Positions 8,437 to 17,545 of a DNA stretch of 32,049 bases are shown piece by piece; positions within the stretch are counted from its first letter, which is position 1, and every line of letters begins with the position of its first letter. Both the position numbers and the translations under genes were made by a program. Under the pieces are notes generated by a model. The model saw only the letters and a program-made list of their open reading frames with translations. It was not told the DNA's origin and made no database searches. The stretch is from Candidatus Omnitrophota bacterium (GTDB lineage Bacteria > Hinthialibacterota > Hinthialibacteria > Hinthialibacterales > Hinthialibacteraceae), in the NCBI GenBank assembly GCA_003598175.1, contig QZKN01000176.1, positions 1 to 32,049 of the forward strand, in the 5' to 3' direction.

Positions 8437-8468
8437 CTGGTAAATCCGGCGTTTCTATAAGTAAAATA

Positions 8469-10796
8469 TTATTGCAGCGCCGGCGGTGGAATCGCTTCCC
8501 CCCGCGCCTGCGCGATTTGCTCCGGTATGCTATATGCGCCATAAAAGGAGGCGTTCCCATCCAGCCAGAGATAAAATGTCCATAGTTCCTCGTCGCTCAA
8601 TTTCACTTTGCCGACCTGCATGTGCATATCCAGGATGTCCGACAACGGACTGACGTCGCTGGGCATCTGGCCGGGTTTGGTGACGATAGGATGGATGGTT
8701 GCGTCGCCCCACTCATACCATCGAACGTAGGGTCGCAAATTTACGTAAGAAACCGAGAACGTAGCCGACGCATCGCCAATCAAGGCGGGCGACGTTCCCT
8801 CACTCGAACCGTTGTGGCATTGGACGCAATGCCGATTCAGCAAGGGCTGAACCAAACGCGGGAAACTCCACGGATGCGAGCCATCCGGCCCAGGCTGAAT
8901 GATGGAAGGTTCACGCAGCATGGCCAGCGACCGTTGCGATTTGACCACAGCTTTGCGCGGCTCGTGGCAGCCGATGCAGCCGCGTTGTTCGCCCCGCTGC
9001 AGATAGGACACGCTGCGCATGGTCTGCACCGCTTTTCCCTTTTCATCGACGGCTTGGAAATAAATCGGTTTCCGCGCCGGCGCGCGGAAATAGGCGGAGC
9101 CGTCCGCCTCGACCGGAACCGCGCCCAGCAACATGCGGGCGGATTCGGCGTTGGCGTAACCCAAACGCGGCTGATTGGCGACGTGCGTTTCGGTTTTGGG
9201 CAGAACCTGGAAGATGCGCAATTCACGAATCGGCCGCGATTCCGGCAATTCGAAGTGACTCACGCGAACATCGGTCAGCATATATTCTCCCTCATCGCCC
9301 AATTTCGGATCCAACGTGCTGGGGATGACGGGCGGAACCGATCGCGGCTGCAACGGAATCGGATACATGCTGGAAATTCCCTCCGCGCGATACAGCAGTT
9401 CCAGATTGCCAAAACGATCCATATAATAAATTCCGGTTTTCGTATCCTCCTTCACTTTTGATCCCATGCCGGGCAGCGGATCGAAACTGAACGAGACGAG
9501 ATAATAATTTTCCGAGAGCGGCCAAGGGCTGTGAAAATAACTTTTCGGCCAGCCGACGCCTTCGGGAAAGCAGATTTCCGGCGTCAATACTTCAAGCGAG
9601 TCGAAACTGTCCTGGCCGGACTCTTTATCAAATTCGGCGCGCTTCGGATCGACGATGACCAAGGATCCGCCCACATCGGCGTGATGCGCGCCGGCAACGA
9701 ACAGGATGCGATCGGAGCCGGGAATGGGGTGGGGCTGATAGCAGGCGTTGATCTGCATGGTGTAACTGCCGAAAAGAACCAGCGGATTACTGCCATCGGG
9801 ATTGCTGACCCACAAGCCGTGAAAATTGGCGGCATTACGATCAACGTAATCCCAACGAATATACACAATGCGTCCATCGTGAAGCACGTTGGGATGCCAT
9901 TCGTTGGTTTCGTGGAACGAAAGCGTTTGGACGTTCGTCCCATCCCGATTCATGCGATGCAGCGTATACGCGGGCAGCGGTTCCCACACATTGTGGCAGC
10001 GCCCGAAGCCGCCGCGGCGGGTGGACATGAAAGCGAGTCCGCCGTCCGGCAACTCGCAGGGATCGAAATCGTCTTCCACCCCATCCGTCAGTTTTCGTAA
10101 ATGATTCCCCTCCGCATCCATGGCGTAAATGTGAAACGTACGCCGTTCCGGCGAATAATAATCCGGCTTTTCCGCGGCCCGTTCGGCGAATGCGAAGTAA
10201 ATCGTGGACGCATCGAAGGAAAGGGAAAGCGTGGTGAAATTTCCACGAGGCAATCGGTCACGAATCAAATCCCGAACCGCGAAGGAATGACCGGGATGTT
10301 CAAGCAGGTAGACGCCGCCGCCCGCGATGTCCTCGTAATCATAATAATAGCCCAAATACTCGTGAAGCATCTGGCAGATGAAGCGTTTGCGCTGCATGAA
10401 TACGATCGGTTTCGATGCGAACAGCGGATTTTGCAAAGCGAGTTCCCGATTGAACCAGCGAATCTCCTTATATAACGCCAAACGTTCCGATTCTCCGAGT
10501 GAGTCCGCTGTATTTACCTTTTCACGTAATTTTTGGAATGCATCTTCGTCGTATTGTACGTTCGAATCATCTGGCTCGATCACAAGATCAGCAATAAGCC
10601 TCTCTCCTCGTTGCATCGCATCGTGAATGGCAGATAAATCGTCGGGAGTCCGCCCCATCCGAAATTCCTGCGAAGCCCAATCCGTTTCGACGGAGGCAAG
10701 AAATGTATCCTGCTCAACGGCGAAAACCACCGATGCGAAATTGAGAATAACAACAAAGATCGTAAAAAAGACCATCCGATGCTTTTTTTGCTTCAT
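8469..10796 (-). CDS. Secreted HzsA-related dihaem beta-propeller protein
   Basis: This encodes a 775-residue exported protein with a signal peptide (MKQKKHRMVFFTIFVV start). The middle consists of TolB/PD40-type propeller repeats such as YAMDAEGNHLRKLTDG, LHRMNRDGTNVQTL and LWVSNPDGSN. The C-terminal third has two haem c sites, CIGCH at residue 607 and CVQCH at 657. The stretch VEADGSAYFRAPARKPIYFQ followed by the first haem is typical of proteins related to the middle domain of hydrazine synthase alpha. Family membership does not imply anammox: most members come from non-anammox bacteria and have unknown function. A GGGAGGA site just upstream supports the start at 10796. A paralogue with the same layout lies at 22481-25105. 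Likely location is periplasm or cell surface. Confidence 0.83.
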   Translation of the reverse strand: MKQKKHRMVFFTIFVVILNFASVVFAVEQDTFLASVETDWASQEFRMGRTPDDLSAIHDAMQRGERLIADLVIEPDDSNVQYDEDAFQKLREKVNTADSLGESERLALYKEIRWFNRELALQNPLFASKPIVFMQRKRFICQMLHEYLGYYYDYEDIAGGGVYLLEHPGHSFAVRDLIRDRLPRGNFTTLSLSFDASTIYFAFAERAAEKPDYYSPERRTFHIYAMDAEGNHLRKLTDGVEDDFDPCELPDGGLAFMSTRRGGFGRCHNVWEPLPAYTLHRMNRDGTNVQTLSFHETNEWHPNVLHDGRIVYIRWDYVDRNAANFHGLWVSNPDGSNPLVLFGSYTMQINACYQPHPIPGSDRILFVAGAHHADVGGSLVIVDPKRAEFDKESGQDSFDSLEVLTPEICFPEGVGWPKSYFHSPWPLSENYYLVSFSFDPLPGMGSKVKEDTKTGIYYMDRFGNLELLYRAEGISSMYPIPLQPRSVPPVIPSTLDPKLGDEGEYMLTDVRVSHFELPESRPIRELRIFQVLPKTETHVANQPRLGYANAESARMLLGAVPVEADGSAYFRAPARKPIYFQAVDEKGKAVQTMRSVSYLQRGEQRGCIGCHEPRKAVVKSQRSLAMLREPSIIQPGPDGSHPWSFPRLVQPLLNRHCVQCHNGSSEGTSPALIGDASATFSVSYVNLRPYVRWYEWGDATIHPIVTKPGQMPSDVSPLSDILDMHMQVGKVKLSDEELWTFYLWLDGNASFYGAYSIPEQIAQARGEAIPPPALQ

Positions 10797-10850
10797 CTTT
10801 TCCTCCCTCATCAACCCATGCGGATTTGTTTCGTTTTTTGCATGTGATCA

Positions 10851-11498
10851 TTATACCGTTTTCGGCCATTTGGGGAAAAAGCGAGGAACCTGCGCGCAGT
10901 AGTCTTCGTATTCCTTTCCCCATCGCCGCCGCAATTCTCTTTCTTCTATGATAACGATAAAATAGATGCCGATCCACGACGCCAACGTCAAATAATAGAG
11001 CGCGGGATATTGAACGATCAATGACCACCCCAACAGGCCCAACGCCCCTTCCGTATAACGCGGATGACGGATTTTGCCATAAATACCGTCGCGCAGCAAA
11101 ACGCCGGGATGCCCTTGCGGATCCAATTCGGGAAATCCGAATAATATGCCGAACTTCAGTTTCCGCCGCCATTGCACGGCAATGATACGCGAAAAGGAAA
11201 ATAGAAGAATCCCGGCGGCGAATACCCACCAGTTCATATCATAGGCGCGATTCAGCACGATTTCTCGAATCCGATACATGCCGATTCCTACTAAAACCAT
11301 AATCCCAAACGTGATCATATAAGTCGAAGCGGCGCCGATTCGCCGCCACAATCGAATGAACGGATGGATCAAAAACCAGAAAACCAGGCCGGGGGGTATG
11401 GCAATCACAAACATCAAAGCCATGAAATATCGCAATCCATCAAAATAAGATTCAATCGGCGAAGGTTCAAGCATGGCGCTATTCTTCTTTGGTATCAT
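10851..11498 (-). CDS. Membrane methyltransferase family protein (isoprenylcysteine carboxyl methyltransferase/PEMT-like)
   Basis: The 215-residue product has about four to five hydrophobic segments. Its C-terminal signature, KIRHPRYTEGALGLLGW followed by EERELRRRWGKEYEDYCAQVPRFFP, is characteristic of the ICMT/PEMT-like integral membrane methyltransferases, where RHP and the EE pair bind S-adenosylmethionine. The substrate in bacteria is usually unknown (lipid, isoprenoid or small molecule). ATG at 11498 is chosen because AAGG lies about 8 bases upstream. An upstream ATG at 11552 falls inside the duplicated response-regulator fragment and is less likely. The gene is divergent from that fragment, whose left boundary sits about 45 bases upstream of this start, so the original promoter region may have been altered by the duplication. 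Confidence 0.75.
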   Translation of the reverse strand: MIPKKNSAMLEPSPIESYFDGLRYFMALMFVIAIPPGLVFWFLIHPFIRLWRRIGAASTYMITFGIMVLVGIGMYRIREIVLNRAYDMNWWVFAAGILLFSFSRIIAVQWRRKLKFGILFGFPELDPQGHPGVLLRDGIYGKIRHPRYTEGALGLLGWSLIVQYPALYYLTLASWIGIYFIVIIEERELRRRWGKEYEDYCAQVPRFFPKWPKTV

Positions 11499-11542
11499 GT
11501 ATGCGCCTTGAATATATTGCGGAAATCGGGGATTTACAAGTT

Positions 11543-11971
11543 TCCCTTCCATCTACCTCAGCGGATTTTTGGACGAGGAATTGAAGGAAAAGGCGCTTTC
11601 GTTCGATTATGGCGCGTATTATACCGTCAAGAAGCCGTTTCAACCGGACGAACTGATAAGGAAGGTGCTGATTTGTTTGAAGAAGGGGGGAAGAAACTGG
11701 GCAAATAAGATGATCAGGGATTACGCCGATACCCATCGGGATCCTGAATCGAAAAAGAAAAAAAATCAAACGGGAAGTCCGCCTTTTCAATATCTACGAA
11801 TGGATTGATAAGGAATCCGGCAAATGGACGACCGGGATGCTGGCGCGGGATTTGGATGTGACGCCACGAACCATCCAGGCGGACATATGCAGACTCATGG
11901 AACCGGGAAAACCGATTTATACGGTTGGGAAAAAACTTTTTCTCCGGAAAGATGAAAATAAGGCGAAGTGA
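11543..11971 (+). pseudogene. 5'-truncated, frameshifted copy of the response regulator at 17546
   Basis: From about 11543 the sequence is collinear with 17790-18217, the second half of the intact response regulator. It begins at the SIYLSGF part of the receiver domain, so the phospho-acceptor half is missing. The reading frame is intact up to an A homopolymer near 11758-11765, where eight As replace the seven of the intact gene. This shifts the frame, and a truncated frame ends at 11808. Downstream, the other frame resumes homology through the DNA-binding region (MLARDLDVTPRTIQADI) to the same stop position and the same ...RKDENKAK ending. Substitutions along its length show it is not a recent copy. 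It cannot make a working regulator. Confidence 0.88.
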
Positions 11972-11995
11972 GGCGCTTCGCGTTTGCGAAAATTT
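11543..11995 (+). repeat. Direct repeat copy A of the response-regulator 3' half
   Basis: About 450 bases correspond to 17790-18242. The offset is 6247 bases before the homopolymer insertion and 6246 after it. Homology continues past the stop codon through the hairpin GCGAAG-N7-CTTCGC and ends in the following A/T run. The partner copy is the 3' half of the intact gene. Confidence 0.88.
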
Positions 11996-12007
11996 TGAAA
12001 ATTTCTG

Positions 12008-12036
12008 TTGACAAACACAGAAGATTTGTATTTAAC
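12008..12036 (+). promoter_or_regulatory. Candidate promoter for the exported-protein operon
   Basis: A perfect TTGACA at 12008-12013 is followed after 17 bases by TTTAAC at 12031-12036, a four-of-six match to the -10 consensus. It lies immediately after the end of the response-regulator repeat and about 80 bases before the first gene of the operon. Confidence 0.5.
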
Positions 12037-12118
12037 TACTTTATATACACGGAAAAACACGGATTATCCAATTGTGATCCGTTATCGTGTTCCCTATATC
12101 TTAATGGAGGAATGTTTC

Positions 12119-12955
12119 ATGAAAATCATTCGATCGATAATAAGTTTCATATGTGTTGCCATTTTTTTAATGGTTCATTTTTCTGGATTTCAAGCATATT
12201 GTGATCTTCCGGGAGGAGAAAATTATACGGGAGATAATCCTTATTGCGATTATTATACGACGATAGAGCAACCAGTGATCATGTGGTGGACAAATAAAGG
12301 AACTTCGTCGCCTTCGGAAGCAAACTGGGTAAGCGAATATCTCGAGGATTGGACATATTCGGCTCAGCGTCTGGCTTATGAAACGTGTGTTGATTGGGCA
12401 ACGCGTCCATTTGATAGGCGGGATGATCCTACTAATAATCGTGTGGCTTGGAGTGATACGTGGGGGATATGTGTTTATTTTTCCAATGCGGGCGTTAATC
12501 GAAATGTTGTAGTCGACGATAACCATCCTGATCCAATAACAAGCTATGCTGATTTGGAAAAATGGCACAATAGCACAGTTGCGGGTGTTGATGTGAATAT
12601 ATGGAGAGTTGTTGCGATTGACAATTTTACCGATGAGCTTGTGGGGACAAACGGAATTACAGGCGATATCTATAAAATGTCATGGGTTAAAAAAAATCAA
12701 GCAGATAAAATATGGCTTCACGAATATGGACATACTGATGATTCCCGCACTTCGGGAACAGGACAATATCAGTGGCCGGACTTCAACGATGGAGAATATG
12801 GAATACCTGATAATCATGAAAGAAATTATAACATGAATTATATGAATTTTGATAATGCTTGTGGTCTTGACGGAGATGAAAATTATAAAATCAATCAAAA
12901 TCCTTGGACTGGCAGTTATCCAGGTACTAAAAGAGAATGTGAAAATTGGGATTAA
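12119..12955 (+). CDS. Secreted putative zincin-like protein with HEYGH motif
   Basis: The 278-residue protein begins with a signal peptide (MKIIRSIISFICVAIFLMVHFSGFQAYC). A GGAGG site 8 bases upstream fixes the ATG at 12119, although the frame is open further upstream. Near residue 201 the segment IWLHEYGHTDD contains HExxH (H201, E202, H205), the core zinc-binding motif of gluzincins and metzincins. The metzincin third histidine, at HExxHxxGxxH spacing, is absent. D207, D208 or a residue in the later segment NYNMNYMNFDNACGLDGDE could complete the site. The mature region is rich in Trp, Tyr and Asp. I do not recognise the family. A metallopeptidase role is inferred from one motif only. It is first in a run of four genes for exported proteins. 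Confidence 0.65.
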   Translation: MKIIRSIISFICVAIFLMVHFSGFQAYCDLPGGENYTGDNPYCDYYTTIEQPVIMWWTNKGTSSPSEANWVSEYLEDWTYSAQRLAYETCVDWATRPFDRRDDPTNNRVAWSDTWGICVYFSNAGVNRNVVVDDNHPDPITSYADLEKWHNSTVAGVDVNIWRVVAIDNFTDELVGTNGITGDIYKMSWVKKNQADKIWLHEYGHTDDSRTSGTGQYQWPDFNDGEYGIPDNHERNYNMNYMNFDNACGLDGDENYKINQNPWTGSYPGTKRECENWD

Positions 12956-12977
12956 TTCATAACAAGGAGTCAATACG

Positions 12978-13823
12978 ATGAAAAATTTTAGTCTTATAAC
13001 ACTTTTACTTGCATTTATCACCATTGTTCCTCAATGTGCTGTTTCGTATACTATCGATGGAAAGGAAGTCGACATTTTTGAAGTCTTGAGTATTTTTGAA
13101 GATATGAAAGGGGCGGCTCGAGTTTCACAAATTGCGTTGATTTTACAATCTCGCGGACTAAATTTAAGGGAATTTTCCGACGAAGTATTGTCAGATCTCG
13201 CTTATTTGGATTATTGGAATAATGCTCAGTATTTTTTAGCCGCTCATTATAAGGATAACCTCGGTGAACTGGCAAAGGAAATGTTATCCCTGTTGAAACG
13301 GGATGAAAAGCATATGGTCGATGGAGCGCGAGCAGTAAAAATAGGAAGTTTAAATATCCTGGGAGGCATACTCGGCCCAAATTCATTCGAAAATCCTGAG
13401 CTGAAGCATATTATTTTGAATGACTTGGATACAATGTTTCAAAACTCGAATATCTTAACTTCCGAATACTGGGCAAAGGAGTTTCAGGTGGAAGATTTGT
13501 GGAATTTACCCAAAGAAAGTCTCACTTACGAGCAATCCAATTCTCGCGGACAAGCTGCAACTGCTGCCAGAATGTGTGTGCAAATTGCCGCCCGATTATA
13601 TTTTTTGACACAAGAATCGAAATATAAGGCTGCACTTGAGAAGTATTCAGCCTCGGGAGGTATATTTTATATATCCAAGGAATTCGAAGATGCGTGGCTC
13701 TCCGGTCGACTCGATTTATTCGCGTATCTCAATCCGCCAAAACGGAATGGACCACCGAGGGAATCGATTGCCGAAAAAGTTAGAGAAGTGGTAAGACAAA
13801 GACATCAGAACGATCAAAACTGA
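12978..13823 (+). CDS. Exported protein of unknown function, mostly helical
   Basis: The 281-residue product has a clear signal peptide (MKNFSLITLLLAFITIVPQCAVSY) and no family that I recognise. The mature part appears alpha-helical with HEAT-like alternations (for example IFEVLSIFEDMKGAARVSQIALILQ and NLGELAKEMLSLLKRDEKHM) and ends in a basic tail (REVVRQRHQNDQN). No catalytic motif is visible. An AAGGAG site precedes the ATG at 12978. The gene lies 22 bases after the HEYGH protein and 5 bases before the earliest possible start of the DUF1573 gene, so it is within one operon. An accessory or scaffold role for the neighbouring exported proteins is only a guess. Confidence 0.7.
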   Translation: MKNFSLITLLLAFITIVPQCAVSYTIDGKEVDIFEVLSIFEDMKGAARVSQIALILQSRGLNLREFSDEVLSDLAYLDYWNNAQYFLAAHYKDNLGELAKEMLSLLKRDEKHMVDGARAVKIGSLNILGGILGPNSFENPELKHIILNDLDTMFQNSNILTSEYWAKEFQVEDLWNLPKESLTYEQSNSRGQAATAARMCVQIAARLYFLTQESKYKAALEKYSASGGIFYISKEFEDAWLSGRLDLFAYLNPPKRNGPPRESIAEKVREVVRQRHQNDQN

Positions 13824-13909
13824 AATCGATGTTTCCGTTGTTTTGCCGGGAATTCAAGAGTCATTCTTCCGTTATGAATTTCAAATATTTTGCTTCAACG
13901 GGTAGAAAA

Positions 13910-14899
13910 ATGTTTCATCCGGTATGTAAATTGTGTTTTTTATGGTTTTGGATTTTGTATCCTGGTTTGACCTTTTCTTCACAACCGTTACAAGTTCCAC
14001 TATTTGAATTCGGAGAAGTGCAATCCGGAGAAATTGTTTATGTCACCGGTGAGGTCGTGAACACTGGTTCAAATGATGTGGTGATCGAATCCATCGAAAC
14101 ATCCTGCCCCTGTTTCACCGTATTGAAAAAAGAACAAATATGTCCTGCAAATAAGCGGATCGATGTACCTATCCGCGTCGATACGGCAGGACATGTCGGG
14201 GAAACCACTCAGACAATGATTCTGATGACGAATTGCGGCGCATACAAAACCACCATTCATGGAAAGGCGCTGGCGGATGTCCAATCAGCGCCTTCCCGCA
14301 TGATTTTTTTCGATCCGGAAAACAAGAAAAAATCAGAGAAAGTGTATATATGGTCGGAACAGGAAACATTTCAAATCACCGGCATCGATTATGATGAGGA
14401 AGTGTTTGACATCGCCGTGGATAGCGAAATTCCAGCTTTTTTGGCGCCGAAAAAAGACGATCATCTTACATCTTATGTATTAAAAATACGTTTAAATGAA
14501 GCATTGACAAGCAAGGAAAGAAAAAATATTGAACGAAACGTTGTCATTCATTCCGATTCGAACAAACGAAGCTTTATTTGTGTCGAAACAAAAGTACATA
14601 TTCGAGAAAGTCCAATCCTGACCTGTATTCCACCTTCCTGGATTAATAACAGGAAGAAAAAAGACAATGACTTTCTCATCGTATTGCATGATGAAAAAGT
14701 AAAAATTATAGAAATAAATTGCAGTATATCAGGCCTTGTCCTTGATTATCATCATGACAGCGAAAAACCGAATCACGTGCACGTGAAGTCTCGTTTGGCG
14801 AACATGAACGATTCTACTTCTCGTAAGGTCGATTCGGGAAAAGTCACTATAAAAACAAATCTCAATACCATTCAGGTTCCAATATTGGTAATTCAATGA
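13910..14899 (+). CDS. DUF1573 domain exported protein
   Basis: After a signal peptide (MFHPVCKLCFLWFWILYPGLTFSS), the segment FEFGEVQSGEIVYVTGEVVNTGS...SCPCFTV, running to about residue 100, is a typical DUF1573 immunoglobulin-like domain. DUF1573 proteins are common in Bacteroidetes, Planctomycetes and relatives, and their function is unknown. The remaining 230 residues are beta-rich and not assigned. Start choice is uncertain: the frame is open from an ATG at 13829, and another ATG lies at 13874. None has a good Shine-Dalgarno; 13910 is preferred because it places the hydrophobic segment at the N-terminus. The stop codon overlaps the start of the next gene by 4 bases (ATGA), indicating translational coupling with the 816-residue protein. 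Confidence 0.72.
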   Translation: MFHPVCKLCFLWFWILYPGLTFSSQPLQVPLFEFGEVQSGEIVYVTGEVVNTGSNDVVIESIETSCPCFTVLKKEQICPANKRIDVPIRVDTAGHVGETTQTMILMTNCGAYKTTIHGKALADVQSAPSRMIFFDPENKKKSEKVYIWSEQETFQITGIDYDEEVFDIAVDSEIPAFLAPKKDDHLTSYVLKIRLNEALTSKERKNIERNVVIHSDSNKRSFICVETKVHIRESPILTCIPPSWINNRKKKDNDFLIVLHDEKVKIIEINCSISGLVLDYHHDSEKPNHVHVKSRLANMNDSTSRKVDSGKVTIKTNLNTIQVPILVIQ

Positions 14900-17346
14900 A
14901 ACACATAAAAAACATAATTTATTTACTTCCATTTTGTATTGTATTCTTAGGAATCATGATATGGATTACTTCTCATCCATTTGGTTTCCAAAAACAAAGT
15001 AGGCAAGCAAAGAATCCGTTCATGAACGATCCGTCTGAAAAATCGGTTCAAGCAAATCTTGCCGATGATTCCAATGCCATATCGGTGGGAAGTATTGATA
15101 ACCGCGATATTTCCATGGAATCAAACCTGATGGCGATACAGGCAAAATTCATCGTGAGAGATGCCGATAAACCGATTACGATTTACACTCGGCTGACAGA
15201 TGTTTCCGATTCCATTTCACAAGAAAAAACAATTTCAACCGTAATCTCCGAAGCAACATGTGTTTTTGCCAGTCTGAAAAGTGAACACACCTATAATTTG
15301 ATCGCAGCCGCAAGCGGATATGTTTCCTGCCGAAAAACAATTTCTTCCGGAACAACGGAAATCACATTGGAACTACTCAAAAATCCAATCCTCTCATTGC
15401 GCATTGTCGCGGATGGTGATATACCCGTTCCCGGCGCACAAGTTGAAATCCGATCGACGGATCATGGCATTTATGCACAAAATTTTTTGACCACAAAAGA
15501 GGGAATAATTCAAATAGAATTGCCTCGTCTCGGTTTATATTCGATCAAGACATCCCATCCGAGGTTTAACGACGTTTCCATAAATGAAATACCCATCGAA
15601 TACAATCCAAATGAACTCAAACTCACGTTATCCGGAATCAACGGATCGATTATCGGAACCGTTCGCAATCAAAATGAGGAATCGATAGAAAATGCTACTC
15701 TAACGCTACTACAAGAAAATGGGGGAACCATCATCGGGAAGACAAGAACGGACACAAATGGTCGCTATGCGTTATCCGACATTAAAACCGGACAATATTA
15801 TCTTCTCTGCGACGCCGGAAAAGGCTATTTGCAAAGTGATTTGTACTATTCTTCCTCCGGCAAAGAGGATGCATTGAGGAAACGGATCGTCATCGATCCG
15901 GATCATAATACAAGACAAATCGATTTTTATGTCGAACGTGCGTTGATGATCAACGGAGTTGTCCGGAATGAAAAAGGAGAAACGGTTGCCCATGCGGAAA
16001 TCAGAGGAAACATGCAAGGCCAACGAGAGTATGTGCTGCGTCCGACGGGGGAATCAACCAAATCCAATGAGTCCGGAGAATTTACGCTCGCATTGACGAA
16101 ACGTGTCATATCGTGGAACACGATCTTATTGACCGCCATACATCCCGATTATGAACATGGCGTATGTGAAATCAAAAACATGGATTGGCGTTCCAATCCA
16201 CCCGACGCAACTGTCATTCTGCCGGAAATCACCGGAAAACTCATCGGAATGGTCAAAGACAGTGATACGGATGCTCCGATTGCATATAAAGTATTGAAAA
16301 TTCTCAATAAATCCGCGAAATTCCAACCGGAATTCACGAAAACGATTGAAACCGGCCCGCAAGGCCAATTCGAATTGCCCATAGCCTGCGGTGATTATGT
16401 CTTTGCCTGTGACGGATATGCGCTGCACTATCCAAAACAGATTTATGTGAAAGTGGGATCGATTGAAAATGTCGAAATCCTTTTCAAAAAAGAGAGAGAA
16501 GCGGATCTCACGTTCAGCGGAAAAGTCGTGGCAAAAAGCGACGGGACTCCAATTTACAATGCCGGTGTTTATCTCACTCCGCTTTCCCCTGCGGCAAATA
16601 ATGCAAGGAATTCGGCGCATACGTTTTCCGCGCCGGATGGGACATTTAAACTCGCAACATTTTCAGAGTCTATTCGCGAAGACACCGAATTACAGATTTT
16701 CCACAAAAATTACCAACCCTTCACCGAACTGGCATCCAAATGGAACGAACGCGAGCGGACAACCGTTGAAATGGAGGAATTTCCATGCGCGATTAAAGTC
16801 ATACTCAGCGGCGTGGCAGACGATAACGGCATACGCATTTATCTGAAGAAGGGTGATCAGGATGATCCGGTGGAATTCACGAAAAGATGGATGAATCAAG
16901 TTGCTGTATTGGATAAAATTGATCCGTCAAAAGGTCCCTTTACTATTCTCGCCGGCAATGCGGAATATATCGGAATCTCTCCGATTTTCGACTTCAACAA
17001 TTCTCAATCGCAATATCATGAAATTGTATTACCAATGAAAAAGAGAGAGATGAAGACGTATTTGTATTATCAAATAGTGGACGCCAATTCCGGTCAACCG
17101 ATTCCGGCGGCGCGTGTGGAAATTCGTGGGTGTTCTCTGAGTGAATATGCCTTTCCCATTACCGTATCCGTGAAAACCGTGACCAACGCCGATGGGATGG
17201 CGGAATTCAAGGATATGCCATTGTTTGTGGGAGAAATTAACGTCTCTCACGGACTTTACAAACCATTTCAACAAGCTATCCATCATGGCGCAATGATAAA
17301 CGAAATAAGAGAATTTATTTCTCTTGAAAAAAGAAATTTCCAATAA
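14896..17346 (+). CDS. Large membrane-anchored protein with repeated carboxypeptidase-regulatory-like domains
   Basis: The 816-residue product has one N-terminal hydrophobic anchor (about residues 5-26) and then a chain of roughly seven beta-sandwich modules of the carboxypeptidase-regulatory-like type. Module starts are near residues 85, 175, 250, 352, 447, 538 and 721. Typical patterns are GSIIGTVRNQNEESIENATL, TDTNGRYALSDIKTGQYYL, INGVVRNEKGETVAHAEIRG and TNADGMAEFKDMPLFVGE. No catalytic domain is seen, so a structural, adhesive or binding role at the cell surface or periplasm is likely. It is coupled to the DUF1573 gene by a 4-base overlap. Its last 15 codons are duplicated at 19361-19405 as part of a 162-bp repeat, the only trace of a second copy. 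Confidence 0.78.
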   Translation: MKHIKNIIYLLPFCIVFLGIMIWITSHPFGFQKQSRQAKNPFMNDPSEKSVQANLADDSNAISVGSIDNRDISMESNLMAIQAKFIVRDADKPITIYTRLTDVSDSISQEKTISTVISEATCVFASLKSEHTYNLIAAASGYVSCRKTISSGTTEITLELLKNPILSLRIVADGDIPVPGAQVEIRSTDHGIYAQNFLTTKEGIIQIELPRLGLYSIKTSHPRFNDVSINEIPIEYNPNELKLTLSGINGSIIGTVRNQNEESIENATLTLLQENGGTIIGKTRTDTNGRYALSDIKTGQYYLLCDAGKGYLQSDLYYSSSGKEDALRKRIVIDPDHNTRQIDFYVERALMINGVVRNEKGETVAHAEIRGNMQGQREYVLRPTGESTKSNESGEFTLALTKRVISWNTILLTAIHPDYEHGVCEIKNMDWRSNPPDATVILPEITGKLIGMVKDSDTDAPIAYKVLKILNKSAKFQPEFTKTIETGPQGQFELPIACGDYVFACDGYALHYPKQIYVKVGSIENVEILFKKEREADLTFSGKVVAKSDGTPIYNAGVYLTPLSPAANNARNSAHTFSAPDGTFKLATFSESIREDTELQIFHKNYQPFTELASKWNERERTTVEMEEFPCAIKVILSGVADDNGIRIYLKKGDQDDPVEFTKRWMNQVAVLDKIDPSKGPFTILAGNAEYIGISPIFDFNNSQSQYHEIVLPMKKREMKTYLYYQIVDANSGQPIPAARVEIRGCSLSEYAFPITVSVKTVTNADGMAEFKDMPLFVGEINVSHGLYKPFQQAIHHGAMINEIREFISLEKRNFQ

Positions 17347-17462
17347 GTAATTTGAAAAACCTTCGTATTCTCCACAAAGAAACGCTAGACCAAATCTAAG
17401 AGCCTTGCGTCGCGGATCCGCCTTGTCTCGATGTTGGATTCCTATTTTGTTGAATAAAAAAT
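17301..17462 (+). repeat. 162-bp direct repeat, copy 1
   Basis: This copy aligns without gaps to 19361-19522 at an offset of exactly 2060 bases. I count about 23 mismatches by eye, so roughly 86% identity. It covers the last codons of the 816-residue gene and about 116 bases of spacer. Features kept in both copies include an AAGAGAA-TTTAT-TTCTCTT hairpin region (one stem mismatch in copy 2) and the palindrome GCGGATCCGC (17412-17421). Confidence 0.85.
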
Positions 17463-17474
17463 GTATGTTTACTC

Positions 17475-17503
17475 TTTACATGATCTTTATAATTATATAT
17501 AGT
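17475..17503 (+). promoter_or_regulatory. Sigma70-like promoter of the response regulator
   Basis: TTTACA at 17475-17480 (five of six matches to the -35 consensus) is followed after 17 bases by TATAGT at 17498-17503 (five of six). It lies just outside the right end of direct repeat copy 1 and about 40 bases before the regulator start. Confidence 0.62.
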
Positions 17504-17545
17504 TCAGATGTTCCTGAATTCCGTACTCACGCAAAAGAGGAATTC

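Noticed and set aside
8622..9461. 279-codon open frame on the plus strand
   Set aside because: Antisense to the first HzsA-related gene; rich in Arg, Gln, Phe and His with no domain pattern.
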